A stretch of DNA of 13,999 bases from Candidatus Krumholzibacteriia bacterium (GCA_028706585.1 JAQTVX010000025.1:1-13999); one strand, 5' to 3'. Numbered from the stretch's first letter, positions 6,857-13,894 are shown. The notes: a model not told the origin generated them from the letters alone. Numbers and translations are program-made.

Positions 6857-8262
6857 GAAACGGTGACGGCATGAAGGAAAACAAGCTCATGGAGGGGAGA
6901 GAGTACATCGGGATCAGCCAGGTGACCGGTCCCCTCGTGTTCGTCAAGGGAATCCACAACGTCGGTTTCAATGAGCTCGCGGAGGTCGTCGACTCGAGCG
7001 GGCACGTGCGCCTAGGCATGGTGCTCGAGGCGAGCGACGGCGCGGCGGTGATCCAGATCTTCGAGGGGACCTCCGGCCTCTCGATCCCCGATACGCGCGT
7101 GCGTTTCCGGGGCGAGCCGCTCATGTTCGGCGTCGGGAGCGAGATACTCGGCCGCGTTTTCAACGGTATCGGACAGCCGATCGACGGCGGACCACCTCCG
7201 ATGATCGAAGAGATGATGGACGTGAACGGGCTTCCGATCAATCCGACGGCCCGCGAGTACCCGCGCAAGTGCATCCAGACGGGGATATCCGCGATCGACG
7301 GCATGAACGCCCTCGTGCGCGGGCAGAAGCTGCCGATCTTCAGCGGCACGGGGCTTCCGCACAACAAGATCGTCGCCCAGATCACGCGGCAGGCGAAGAT
7401 CGTGGGAGAGGACGTGCAGTTCGCCATTGTCTTTGCGGCGATGGGGATCAAGCATGACGTTTCGCGCTACTTCGTGAGCAACTTCGAGGCGTCCGGCGTT
7501 CTCGAGAAGGTGGTCTTTATATTGAATCTGGCCGACGATCCGTCGGTCGAGCGCATGGTGACTCCGCGCGTGGCGCTCACGGCGGCGGAGTACCTGGCAT
7601 TCCACGAGAACATGCACGTTCTCGTCATTCTCACCGACATGACGAACTACTGTGAATCTCTCCGCGAGATATCGACGGTTCGCGAGGAGATCCCGAGCCG
7701 CAAGGGCTATCCCGGCTACCTCTACAGCGACCTGTCGAGCATCTACGAGCGCGCTGGAATGGTCAAGGGGTTCAGCGGGTCGATCACCCAGATGCCGATT
7801 CTAACGATGCCTAACGACGACATCTCGCACCCGGTACCGGACCTCTCGGGGTACATCACGGAGGGGCAGATAGTCCTCGAGCGCGAGCTCGATCAGAGGA
7901 ACATCTATCCGCCGATAGCGGGGCTTCCTTCGCTCTCGCGTCTTATGAAGGACGGGATCGGCGAGGGCATGACGCGGGGCGACCACGCGCACATCGCGAG
8001 CCAGCTCTTCGCCGCGTACTCGCACGTCAAAGACGTCAGGGCGCTGGCCGCGGTCATCGGCGAGGAAGAGCTCACGCCGCTCGACAAGGTATATCTCGAT
8101 TTCGGCAACCGCTTCGAGCGGGAGTTCCTGAGCCAGGGAGAATACGAGGACAGGAGCATCTTCCAGACCCTCGACATAGGCTGGAAGGTGATTTCCTACC
8201 TTCCGAAGGAAGAGCTGCACCGCATCTCCGAAGAAGAGCTCAACAAGTACTACGGGAAGTAG
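6853..8262 (+). CDS. atpB: V/A-type ATPase non-catalytic subunit B
   Basis: A 469-residue homologue of catalytic A that alternates with it in the A3B3 hexamer and lacks a working P-loop. The equivalent stretch reads GQKLPIFSGTGLPHNKI at 157-173. Other B-family hallmarks are FAIVFAAMGI, ILTDMTNYCESLREI (259-273), EEIPSRKGYPGYLYSDL, and the ending LNKYYGK. Length agrees with the family (about 460). The ATG at 6853 overlaps the stop of atpA (ATGA), implying translational coupling and balanced A and B output. In-frame ATGs at 6871 and 6889 are possible starts, since the first 12 residues resemble nothing conserved, and none of the three has a strong ribosome site. Confidence 0.97.
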   Translation: MRNGDGMKENKLMEGREYIGISQVTGPLVFVKGIHNVGFNELAEVVDSSGHVRLGMVLEASDGAAVIQIFEGTSGLSIPDTRVRFRGEPLMFGVGSEILGRVFNGIGQPIDGGPPPMIEEMMDVNGLPINPTAREYPRKCIQTGISAIDGMNALVRGQKLPIFSGTGLPHNKIVAQITRQAKIVGEDVQFAIVFAAMGIKHDVSRYFVSNFEASGVLEKVVFILNLADDPSVERMVTPRVALTAAEYLAFHENMHVLVILTDMTNYCESLREISTVREEIPSRKGYPGYLYSDLSSIYERAGMVKGFSGSITQMPILTMPNDDISHPVPDLSGYITEGQIVLERELDQRNIYPPIAGLPSLSRLMKDGIGEGMTRGDHAHIASQLFAAYSHVKDVRALAAVIGEEELTPLDKVYLDFGNRFEREFLSQGEYEDRSIFQTLDIGWKVISYLPKEELHRISEEELNKYYGK

Positions 8263-8265
8263 CGT

Positions 8266-8904
8266 ATGGCGCGGTATGAACTGGCCCCGACAAAGACGAA
8301 CCTCATGAAGGTCAAGCGCGACCTGGCCTTCGCCAACGAGGGCTGGGAGCTCCTGGATCAGAAGCGCAAGATTCTGGTCGTCGAGCTCATGGGGCTCATC
8401 GATAGAGCGGTCGAGGCGCAGGAGAAAGTGGAGACGAGGCTCGGGCTCGCATTCAAGGCGCTCGATCAGGCGATGCTCCGGATGGGGCGCCGGGATCTGA
8501 CGCTCGTCGCCCTCGGCGTGCACATCCGTTCCGACATCAAGTTCTCCGAGCGGCGCGTCATGGGCGTGTCGATTCCCAAGGTCACCGTGGATTTCGACGA
8601 CAAGTCGCCGTACGTGGCGGCCGTCGAGAGCAGCATCTGGCTCTCCGAGGCGAACGTCCGCTTCCGCGAGGTTCTCAAGCTCATCGGGACGCTGGCCGAG
8701 GCCCGCATCTCGCTCATGCGTCTATCGCGCGAAGTGGCGAAAACGATTCGCCGCGTCAACGCGCTCGAGAAGGTATTTATTCCCGACTACGAAGAAACGT
8801 TGAACTATATCATCATGTCCCTCGAGGAAATGGATCGGGAGGCGTTCTTCATAAACAAACTCATCAAGAATCACCTTCAGAAGAGGAAAGAGGCTACCCC
8901 ATGA
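8266..8904 (+). CDS. atpD: V/A-type ATPase subunit D (central shaft)
   Basis: A 212-residue protein that forms the long coiled-coil axle inside the A3B3 head. The N-terminal signature APTKTNLMKVKRDLAFA (about 7-23) followed by LLDQKRKILVVELMGLI is diagnostic of the family, and a second long helix (about 150-205, including RRVNALEKVFIPDYEETL) returns antiparallel to it. Length fits the family (about 200-225). It starts 3 bases after atpB with no clear ribosome site of its own, so it probably depends on coupling from atpB. Its stop overlaps the start of the next gene (ATGA). Confidence 0.96.
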   Translation: MARYELAPTKTNLMKVKRDLAFANEGWELLDQKRKILVVELMGLIDRAVEAQEKVETRLGLAFKALDQAMLRMGRRDLTLVALGVHIRSDIKFSERRVMGVSIPKVTVDFDDKSPYVAAVESSIWLSEANVRFREVLKLIGTLAEARISLMRLSREVAKTIRRVNALEKVFIPDYEETLNYIIMSLEEMDREAFFINKLIKNHLQKRKEATP

Positions 8905-9395
8905 CGAACGAGGTGAAGCCGATAAGCAAAGCGCTGCTCTACGTGGATGGCAGCGAATCGTCGATCACGGCCGCCCAGTACGCGATCGTCCTCTCCAAGA
9001 AGTACGGATTCTCCCTGAAAGCGATCTATGTGGTGAACGACACCCTGCTAACGGAGCTTCTCGGGGCGAAGGTGTTCGTGAAGATGGAGAAGATGGACTA
9101 CGAACGCGACCTCGAGGAGGACGGGAAACGTTACCTCAATTACGTGGTCAAGCTCGGCGAGAGGAAAGGCGTCAAGGTCCAGACGGCTCTCCGCAAGGGG
9201 ATCGTCCACGAGGAGATATCCCGGGAGGTCGAGGAGTCCGAGTGCAGCCTCCTCATCCAGGGAGAGCTCGGCGAGGTGCTGAGCCTTCGCGATTCATTCT
9301 ACGAGGAGGGGGAGCGCATCTTGAGAAAGGTGAGCTGCGCCGTTCTCGTCGTCAAGAACAAGAAGAACGTCGACTGGTTGTACGACTCGATCTAG
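8901..9395 (+). CDS. Universal stress protein (UspA family), coupled to atpD
   Basis: A 164-residue soluble alpha/beta protein of the Usp fold: ALLYVDGSESS at 11-21 with the usual first-strand Asp16, then strand-helix repeats and a final strand AVLVV at 147-151. Usp domains bind ATP or AMP or act as dimeric switches. The nucleotide motif G-2X-G-9X-G-S/T is only half present: GELG at 121-124 is followed, nine residues on, by Tyr134-Glu135 instead of Gly-Ser/Thr, so classical ATP binding is doubtful. The ATG overlaps the atpD stop (ATGA), with GAGG (8889-8892) 8 bases upstream, so it is translated along with the ATPase. A role as regulator or assembly partner of the ATPase is inferred from position only. 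Confidence 0.85.
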   Translation: MTNEVKPISKALLYVDGSESSITAAQYAIVLSKKYGFSLKAIYVVNDTLLTELLGAKVFVKMEKMDYERDLEEDGKRYLNYVVKLGERKGVKVQTALRKGIVHEEISREVEESECSLLIQGELGEVLSLRDSFYEEGERILRKVSCAVLVVKNKKNVDWLYDSI

Positions 9396-9417
9396 ATAGG
9401 CCGGAGCGGGCGCGGAG

Positions 9418-9436
9418 GGCAAACGAAGCGCTTGCC
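9418..9436 (+). repeat. Imperfect inverted repeat after the Usp gene
   Basis: GGCAA (9418-9422) pairs with TTGCC (9432-9436). Inside, after an A/C mismatch, CG pairs with CG around an AAG loop. It could be a weak end-of-operon hairpin, but AAGAGGCC follows rather than a T-run. Its right arm overlaps the candidate -35 box TTGCCA of the next gene, so an operator role is equally possible. Confidence 0.25.
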
Positions 9437-9460
9437 AAGAGGCCTTGAGTTGGTTATTTT
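9432..9460 (+). promoter_or_regulatory. Candidate promoter for the EIIA gene cluster
   Basis: TTGCCA (9432-9437, 5 of 6 to consensus) is followed by a 17-base spacer and TATTTT (9455-9460, 4 of 6). It sits in the only sizeable gap (114 bases) between the Usp gene and the EIIA gene and in an AT-rich island of an otherwise GC-rich window. Transcription would start near 9467, giving a leader of about 43 bases with a strong ribosome site. Confidence 0.45.
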
Positions 9461-9509
9461 ACCCGAATATTGAACGGCTGCCCGGGGGCGTTCCCGAGGA
9501 GGCACGGAG

Positions 9510-9983
9510 ATGAAGCTGACAGACTATGTTGCGCCTGAGCATGTGAAGATCGATCTCGAAGGCGGGAACAAGGAAGAGATTATCGAGGAGCTCGTGTCCC
9601 TTCTCGTCGAGACGAGCGACGTCAGCGACGCCGACGTCATCTATGAAGCCGTGATGAAGCGGGAGCGCGAAGGATCGACCGGCCTGGAGAAGGGCGTGGC
9701 GATTCCGCACGCGAAATCCGATGCGGTCAAGGGGCTCAGCGTCGTGATCGGCGTTTCGCGCGAAGGCGTTGATTTCGAGGCGCAGGATGGGAAGCCGTCG
9801 CATCTGTTTTTCCTCATGGTCGCTCCGACGTCAGAGTCGGGCCCTCACGTGCAGGCCATCGCCAAGATCGTCAAGATGATAAAGCTCGATAAATTCCGGA
9901 AGAAGCTGATCGAGGCGAAGAAGCCGGCGGACGTGGTCGATGCGATTGCCCGGGTCGAAAACGGCGAGGGCGAGGAAATATAG
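9510..9983 (+). CDS. PTS EIIA type-2 domain protein (PtsN/fructose-like)
   Basis: A single-domain, 157-residue cytoplasmic EIIA of the fructose/mannitol/nitrogen class. The phospho-acceptor His67 lies in the diagnostic stretch GSTGLEKGVAIPHAKSD (55-71), and the second conserved block SHLFFLMVAPTSESGPHVQAI (about 96-116) carries another conserved His. EIIA domains accept phosphate from HPr and pass it to a sugar-specific EIIB, or, as in PtsN, act as regulators through their phosphorylation state. No EIIB, EIIC, HPr or EI is nearby, which favours a regulatory role (inference). GAGGAGG (9496-9502) lies 7 bases before the ATG. It seems to head a second transcription unit. Confidence 0.93.
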   Translation: MKLTDYVAPEHVKIDLEGGNKEEIIEELVSLLVETSDVSDADVIYEAVMKREREGSTGLEKGVAIPHAKSDAVKGLSVVIGVSREGVDFEAQDGKPSHLFFLMVAPTSESGPHVQAIAKIVKMIKLDKFRKKLIEAKKPADVVDAIARVENGEGEEI

Positions 9984-9999
9984 CGCGGAGGGCCGCTCC

Positions 10000-10077
10000 A
10001 TGTGCCGTCGCGCTTTTTCCATCAGAGCCGCAGATCCTCCCGCCGGGGTAATCCCGTTCATCGATACATCAGGATGA
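10000..10077 (+). CDS. Possible 25-residue leader ORF coupled to the dehydratase-like gene
   Basis: ATG 10000 has GGAGGG (9987-9992) at an ideal 7-base spacing. The frame runs 25 codons and ends in TGA at 10075-10077, overlapping ATG 10074 of the next gene as ATGA. The peptide (MCRRAFSIRAAD...IDTSG) has no family I recognise. It would explain how ATG 10074, which has no usable ribosome site, gets translated. The rival reading is that GTG 10002, in another frame, starts the next gene directly with a 24-residue extension; the same GGAGGG would then lie 9 bases away. Confidence 0.3.
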   Translation: MCRRAFSIRAADPPAGVIPFIDTSG

Positions 10078-10820
10078 AAGAGCATTCCACCGATAGGGTA
10101 GTGGGCTACTTCGGCTTCCCGCGGCGGCGCATTCTCCGAGAGGCGCGCGAGAGGTTCGGCTCCGCGCTCCCGCTCGTGGATCTCGACGTCGATCTCGGAG
10201 CCGGGGATTCGCTGGTTCTCCCCGCGACGACGTGCCGCATCATCGCGAACATCGTCGATAACGCGGTTCACCTGGGACCGCGGCTCGCCGCGGTCGTCGC
10301 GTCCGTCGGAGAGGAAAAGTGCGACCGCGGGCGGCACGCGGCGTATCTGCTCGCTCGTATGGGTTTCACGGTCATCGAGTCGCGCTTTCCAGCGGAGGAG
10401 CTCGAGGACCGGCCGCTCGTCTATGCGCGCGCGCGTCTTCCGCTGAGGGAGAAGATCGACCGGATCATGGCCACCGTCGTGGATCCGGCGGCGCCGGCGC
10501 AGGGCCCCGTCTCCTGCTCGCCGACTCACGGCTTCTGGGGAGTTCCCCCGCACGATCCGCGGATACTGGATCTCTTTCCGGAGACGACACACGTCTACGG
10601 GTGGGTGCGCTGCGTCGAGGCGGGGCGCCCCTCCGACGTGGAGCTCGAATGCCTCGTGGACGAGGGGGTGCCGACCGTCTTTTTCACTCAGAGCTTCTGT
10701 GCGAAACAGGACCTTGCCCACCACCTCGCCGAGAAACACCGCGGGCTCGCGATTGATTGCCATCGAGAGATAAACGATTCCATACTGGCGAAGGTCGAGG
10801 CGTTCGTGAGGTTGTCATGA
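10074..10820 (+). CDS. Small 2-hydroxyacyl-CoA dehydratase (HgdB/BcrC)-like protein
   Basis: A 248-residue (from ATG 10074) soluble Cys-rich protein. The first strand VVGYFGFPRRRILREA and LPATTCRII (50-57, Cys54) resemble the N-terminal part of HgdB/BcrC-type subunits. The C-terminal TVFFTQSFCAKQDL (201-214, Cys209) and LAKVEAFVRL (238-247) match the family's FC motif and terminal 'RxEAF' helix. Other Cys are 83 (GEEKCDRGR), 148, 180, 193 and 229. Classical subunits have about 370-430 residues and bind a [4Fe-4S] cluster that takes electrons from an ATP-driven activator; the next gene encodes such an activator. Substrate unknown. The start is uncertain: GTG 10002 would add 24 Arg/Ser-rich residues that look non-conserved. 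Family placement is by motif memory, supported by the partner gene. Confidence 0.65.
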   Translation: MKEHSTDRVVGYFGFPRRRILREARERFGSALPLVDLDVDLGAGDSLVLPATTCRIIANIVDNAVHLGPRLAAVVASVGEEKCDRGRHAAYLLARMGFTVIESRFPAEELEDRPLVYARARLPLREKIDRIMATVVDPAAPAQGPVSCSPTHGFWGVPPHDPRILDLFPETTHVYGWVRCVEAGRPSDVELECLVDEGVPTVFFTQSFCAKQDLAHHLAEKHRGLAIDCHREINDSILAKVEAFVRLS

Positions 10821-10840
10821 TCCGGGAGGATCGCGCGTGA
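10817..10840 (+). CDS. Possible 7-codon mini-ORF bridging to the activator start
   Basis: ATG 10817 overlaps the stop of the dehydratase-like gene (ATGA), encodes MIREDRA, and its TGA (10838-10840) overlaps the GTG start of the activator (GTGA). It offers a possible chain of translational coupling between the partner genes. Very short, so chance is likely. Confidence 0.15.
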   Translation: MIREDRA

Positions 10841-11487
10841 AGATCGCCGACTGCGGAAGCACGTGGACGAAGATTCTGGACCTCGACTCCGGCGCGCTCG
10901 AGATCGTCACGACAAAGGAGCTCGTGCGGCGCAAGGACGCCCTCTACGATGTCGCCACGGGGCACTGCGGCCGCGGCCGGTGCAAGGAGTACCGGAACGA
11001 GCTCATAGCTCTGGCCGAAGGAGGGCTCGCGCTCGTCGGCGACGAGGACTTTTCCCTTGTCGACGTGGGCGGGCGGGATATAAAGTTTGTCCGGTTCAAA
11101 GGGAGAAAGGTCGAGAAGCTCGACTGGAACCTTGCATGCGGCTCGACGACGGGGGCCACGCTCGAGCTGCTCGGCGGCTATTACGACATCGATTTCTCGG
11201 CGCTCTCGCCGTCCGATCGATGGGTGAACGTCACCTGCGGCGTATTCGGCATGGAGCGCGTGCTGGAGCAGATCTCGCTCGGGACTTCTCCAGAGGAGAG
11301 CATCGCGATGTTTCTCCACGGCCTGGTGCGCAACGTGATTGATTTTGTCGGGAGGCCCGCGCATTTCTACCTTTCGGGAGGCTTCTGCGAGAACCCGTGC
11401 TTCGTGCGGACCGCCAAGCGCTACTCCAGCGTGTCGCCCCTCGGAAGAACGGTTCTTCTAGAAGGATTGAAGAAGGTGCTCGAATGA
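10837..11487 (+). CDS. HgdC/BcrA/BadF-type ATP-dependent [4Fe-4S] activator, compact
   Basis: A 216-residue ASKHA-fold ATPase. Phosphate-1 motif DCGSTWTK (5-12), phosphate-2 DVGGRDIK (76-83) and the adenosine-side LSGGFCEN (179-186) are clear. Cys101 (ACGSTTGATLE, the counterpart of CAAGTGRFLE) and Cys134 (TCGVFGMERV, the counterpart of CTVFAESEV) should each donate a ligand to one [4Fe-4S] cluster bridging a homodimer. In this family ATP hydrolysis drives one low-potential electron to a dehydratase or reductase partner. It is some 45 residues shorter than HgdC (about 260), mostly between the two phosphate motifs, but TGHCGRGR (41-48) still fits the family's TGYGR. GTG start with GGGAGGA (10824-10830) 6 bases upstream. 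The previous gene supplies the evident partner; the next gene overlaps by ATGA. Confidence 0.85.
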   Translation: MKIADCGSTWTKILDLDSGALEIVTTKELVRRKDALYDVATGHCGRGRCKEYRNELIALAEGGLALVGDEDFSLVDVGGRDIKFVRFKGRKVEKLDWNLACGSTTGATLELLGGYYDIDFSALSPSDRWVNVTCGVFGMERVLEQISLGTSPEESIAMFLHGLVRNVIDFVGRPAHFYLSGGFCENPCFVRTAKRYSSVSPLGRTVLLEGLKKVLE

Positions 11488-13190
11488 ATGCTATCAATGC
11501 ACGTCCCACGCGGCTTGCCGCGGCGCTGGCCCTGTGCTTTCTCGCAGCGCTTCCGTCCGTGTCATGCCGCTACATGGAGCGCGCTTCGCCGTCCAGTCTC
11601 GAACCGGAGCGCGGGACGGCGGACTCCAGCCTCGCGGTCGCGGCCCGGTTCGTCACCGAGGCTGACGACGTTCCCGGCTTTTTCACGGGGCAGATGAGCG
11701 ACAGCGGAATCGTGGCCGTCCGCGTCACGGTCCGCAACGACGGCCCCGGCCCGGTTCTCATACACGATGCAAATGGATTCGAGGCAGGGCCCGGCTTCGA
11801 TGGATTCGCGCTCACCGCGAACGGGCTCAGATGTCTTCCGCTCCATCCGAGGGAAGTTCTGGCCAGGCTGCTGGGGGAAAAGAAGGCGCAGCGCTACCGG
11901 AAGCACAGCCCCTTCGGCCTTGCAACCTCTGCGCTCTTTCCTCCCATGGCCGTCTATCTCGCTTACGGCGAGGCGGATATCGGAAGATTCTACCGGCCCC
12001 TATCCGGCAAGTCGCTCTATCCGGCCCTCGAGGACGGCATGTTCGAGCCGGTGCGCGTCGAGTCCGGCGCGGAGCGCAGCGGATATCTCTATTTTGCGAT
12101 TCCGAGGGAGGCCAGGCGCGATTCCTGCGAGCTGATCACGCGGGCGTGCACTCCGGTTGGAACCCCGTATTCGCTGCGCGGTTGTGAGTTCGTCTTTTCG
12201 CGCGATGAGCTGCCGTTCATGCAGCCGACCAGGGTGGCGGTGACTGACGAAGGGCTGGTAAAGCCGCCGAACTCCTGCGAAACCCCGTATGGATTCCTTT
12301 TTGCCGTTGCGAACGATGCGACCACTGGCGATAGGGGTTTGTACCTCGCCAGGGTGCGCTCGCTCGATCCGGAGTCCGATTCCCTGTGGACGCTCGTGAC
12401 GCCGATCACATCGAAGGCGGCTTCGATCGCCGATGCGTCGTGCATCGGATCCCTGTCGGCGTGCGCGATCAATTTCAAATCGAAATCGAAGGTTTACCTC
12501 ATGCAGTGCGCGGAGGCGCCGGACGTTTTCGAGGAACAGGGCTTCTCACGGGCGATACGGCACGTGTTCCTGTACAGCGGCGGCGCATTCGTCGTCACCG
12601 AGGACGGTTTCTGCCATCCGTACGACGGCAGCTCGCATTCCTGGGGCCACGGCGTGAAGCTCGGCATCGACGTCGACGACACCGCCCTGCTGGGCGATTT
12701 TGTCTTCGCGTTCCTCAAGAACAGAGATATCAACATATGCAGCGCCTTCGGCGGCGCGGCGCTCGCCCGCGTCGAGCAGCACAGGCTGGAGCGGCGCGTG
12801 CACACCGTGATCGGCCTGCTCGACGGCGACCTCGTGCTGCTGGCGAGGGGCAGGGCGACCTGCGGGGATACCATTTCCGTTTTCAACGGCGATGCGAGGG
12901 CCGAGACCCTCGGCGTTGCCCTGCCGGGCAGGGTGGGTGCGGCTTCTACCGACGGGTCGAGTCTCATTGTGCAGCTCGAAGAAGGCACGGTTGCGAGAAT
13001 CCTCCGCGGGCCCCAAGGCACGCTCGACGTTACCGAGGTCGGGTATCTTCCGTTCAAGGCGCGCGCGATCAAGACCGCCTCGCACGGGTTCATCGCCATC
13101 GGGGAGACCGGCGCTTTCTCGATCGGTTCGATCGACTCCGTGAGCCCCGGTAGCGTTCGTATGGTCGAGGTCTCCGTGAAGGTTCAGTGA
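11484..13190 (+). CDS. Exported, probably lipid-anchored protein of unknown function
   Basis: A 568-residue protein I do not recognise. It starts with a signal sequence: basic region (RPTR), hydrophobic core (about 11-26) and then SVSC with Cys28, a weak lipobox because the -3 position is Ser. Residues about 65-110 contain VAVRVTVRNDGPGPVLI, which looks like an Ig-like or DUF-type beta-sandwich strand pair, and a region rich in short beta strands runs from about 270 to the end, perhaps a propeller (no clear repeat could be counted by eye). It has about a dozen Cys residues after residue 100, which suits an exported oxidised protein. ATG 11484 overlaps the activator stop (ATGA), with AAGGTG (11473-11478) 5 bases upstream, so the two are co-translated. 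Confidence 0.8.
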   Translation: MNAINARPTRLAAALALCFLAALPSVSCRYMERASPSSLEPERGTADSSLAVAARFVTEADDVPGFFTGQMSDSGIVAVRVTVRNDGPGPVLIHDANGFEAGPGFDGFALTANGLRCLPLHPREVLARLLGEKKAQRYRKHSPFGLATSALFPPMAVYLAYGEADIGRFYRPLSGKSLYPALEDGMFEPVRVESGAERSGYLYFAIPREARRDSCELITRACTPVGTPYSLRGCEFVFSRDELPFMQPTRVAVTDEGLVKPPNSCETPYGFLFAVANDATTGDRGLYLARVRSLDPESDSLWTLVTPITSKAASIADASCIGSLSACAINFKSKSKVYLMQCAEAPDVFEEQGFSRAIRHVFLYSGGAFVVTEDGFCHPYDGSSHSWGHGVKLGIDVDDTALLGDFVFAFLKNRDINICSAFGGAALARVEQHRLERRVHTVIGLLDGDLVLLARGRATCGDTISVFNGDARAETLGVALPGRVGAASTDGSSLIVQLEEGTVARILRGPQGTLDVTEVGYLPFKARAIKTASHGFIAIGETGAFSIGSIDSVSPGSVRMVEVSVKVQ

Positions 13191-13211
13191 GGCAGCCTGG
13201 AGGCGCGTCGC

Positions 13212-13841
13212 ATGGAGCGCAGGATCGTCACCATTGACGAGATCATTGCGACGTTCTCGTCGCATGTTTCCGAGCATTACCCCTCGCCGAAGGATTTCAG
13301 ACGCAACTTCGACATGCTCCTCAAGGGGAAGCGCGAGCGCGCCGACGGAGGCGCCTACTCCGTGTCGCTCGAGAGGAACGTTGTTTTCCTGAGCAGCCTG
13401 GTGTCGGAGGGGGATGCCCTCATCGAGAGGTTTCTGAAGACGGATTCAGGCGAGGAGCCGGGAGAAGGCGGCGTGACCGCGGTTCTCGAAGGGATTGAAA
13501 AGAAGGCGCACGAGAGAACCGCCCGGCTGCACGGGGAGGCCTTCGTCGAGGGAAGGCTGGGCCGGTTCGAGGAGCTGCGCGCCGATCGCGCGGCGGGCGG
13601 GGCGGCGTACGTCGACAAGCTCGAGTTCAACTACCGCTACCTCATGACGATGAGGATTTTCATGTTTGAATTCGTCTCTATCCTCGCTGCCGTACGCTCG
13701 CAGTACTCCATCGCCGCGGAAGTCGATGCCGCGCGCAAGATAAAAAGCCATCTCGAGCTCACGGCGCACTACTATCTTGGGAACGTTACCGTGGATGGGT
13801 CGGGTGGCATGAAGGCGGGTGAGGGGGAGCATCCGGGCTAG
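13212..13841 (+). CDS. Protein of unknown function, helical, cytoplasmic
   Basis: A 209-residue protein with no signal sequence and no motif I recognise. It is mostly predicted helix, with a hydrophobic, aromatic-rich stretch FNYRYLMTMRIFMFEFVSIL (about 138-157) that may pack against a partner or a membrane surface but contains Arg and Glu. The last ~15 residues are Gly-rich and probably disordered. GGAGG (13199-13203) lies 8 bases before the ATG. It follows the exported protein by 21 bases and is probably the last gene of that unit. The strong ribosome site and GC-rich codon use support a real gene. Confidence 0.75.
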   Translation: MERRIVTIDEIIATFSSHVSEHYPSPKDFRRNFDMLLKGKRERADGGAYSVSLERNVVFLSSLVSEGDALIERFLKTDSGEEPGEGGVTAVLEGIEKKAHERTARLHGEAFVEGRLGRFEELRADRAAGGAAYVDKLEFNYRYLMTMRIFMFEFVSILAAVRSQYSIAAEVDAARKIKSHLELTAHYYLGNVTVDGSGGMKAGEGEHPG

Positions 13842-13865
13842 AGGCTCGATGGGCGATTCTTTTGC

Positions 13866-13894
13866 TTGAAAGTGCGCCCTTGTTCAGGTAGGCT
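13866..13894 (+). promoter_or_regulatory. Candidate promoter of the gene at the right edge
   Basis: TTGAAA (13866-13871, 5 of 6), a 17-base spacer, then TAGGCT (13889-13894, 3 of 6). It lies in the 100-base gap after the previous gene. The -10 box falls inside an inverted repeat (13887-13904). Confidence 0.4.

Noticed and set aside
9418..9436. A Rho-independent terminator after the Usp gene
   Set aside because: The stem is only 5 bp before a mismatch, and the following bases are AAGAGGCC, not a T-run.
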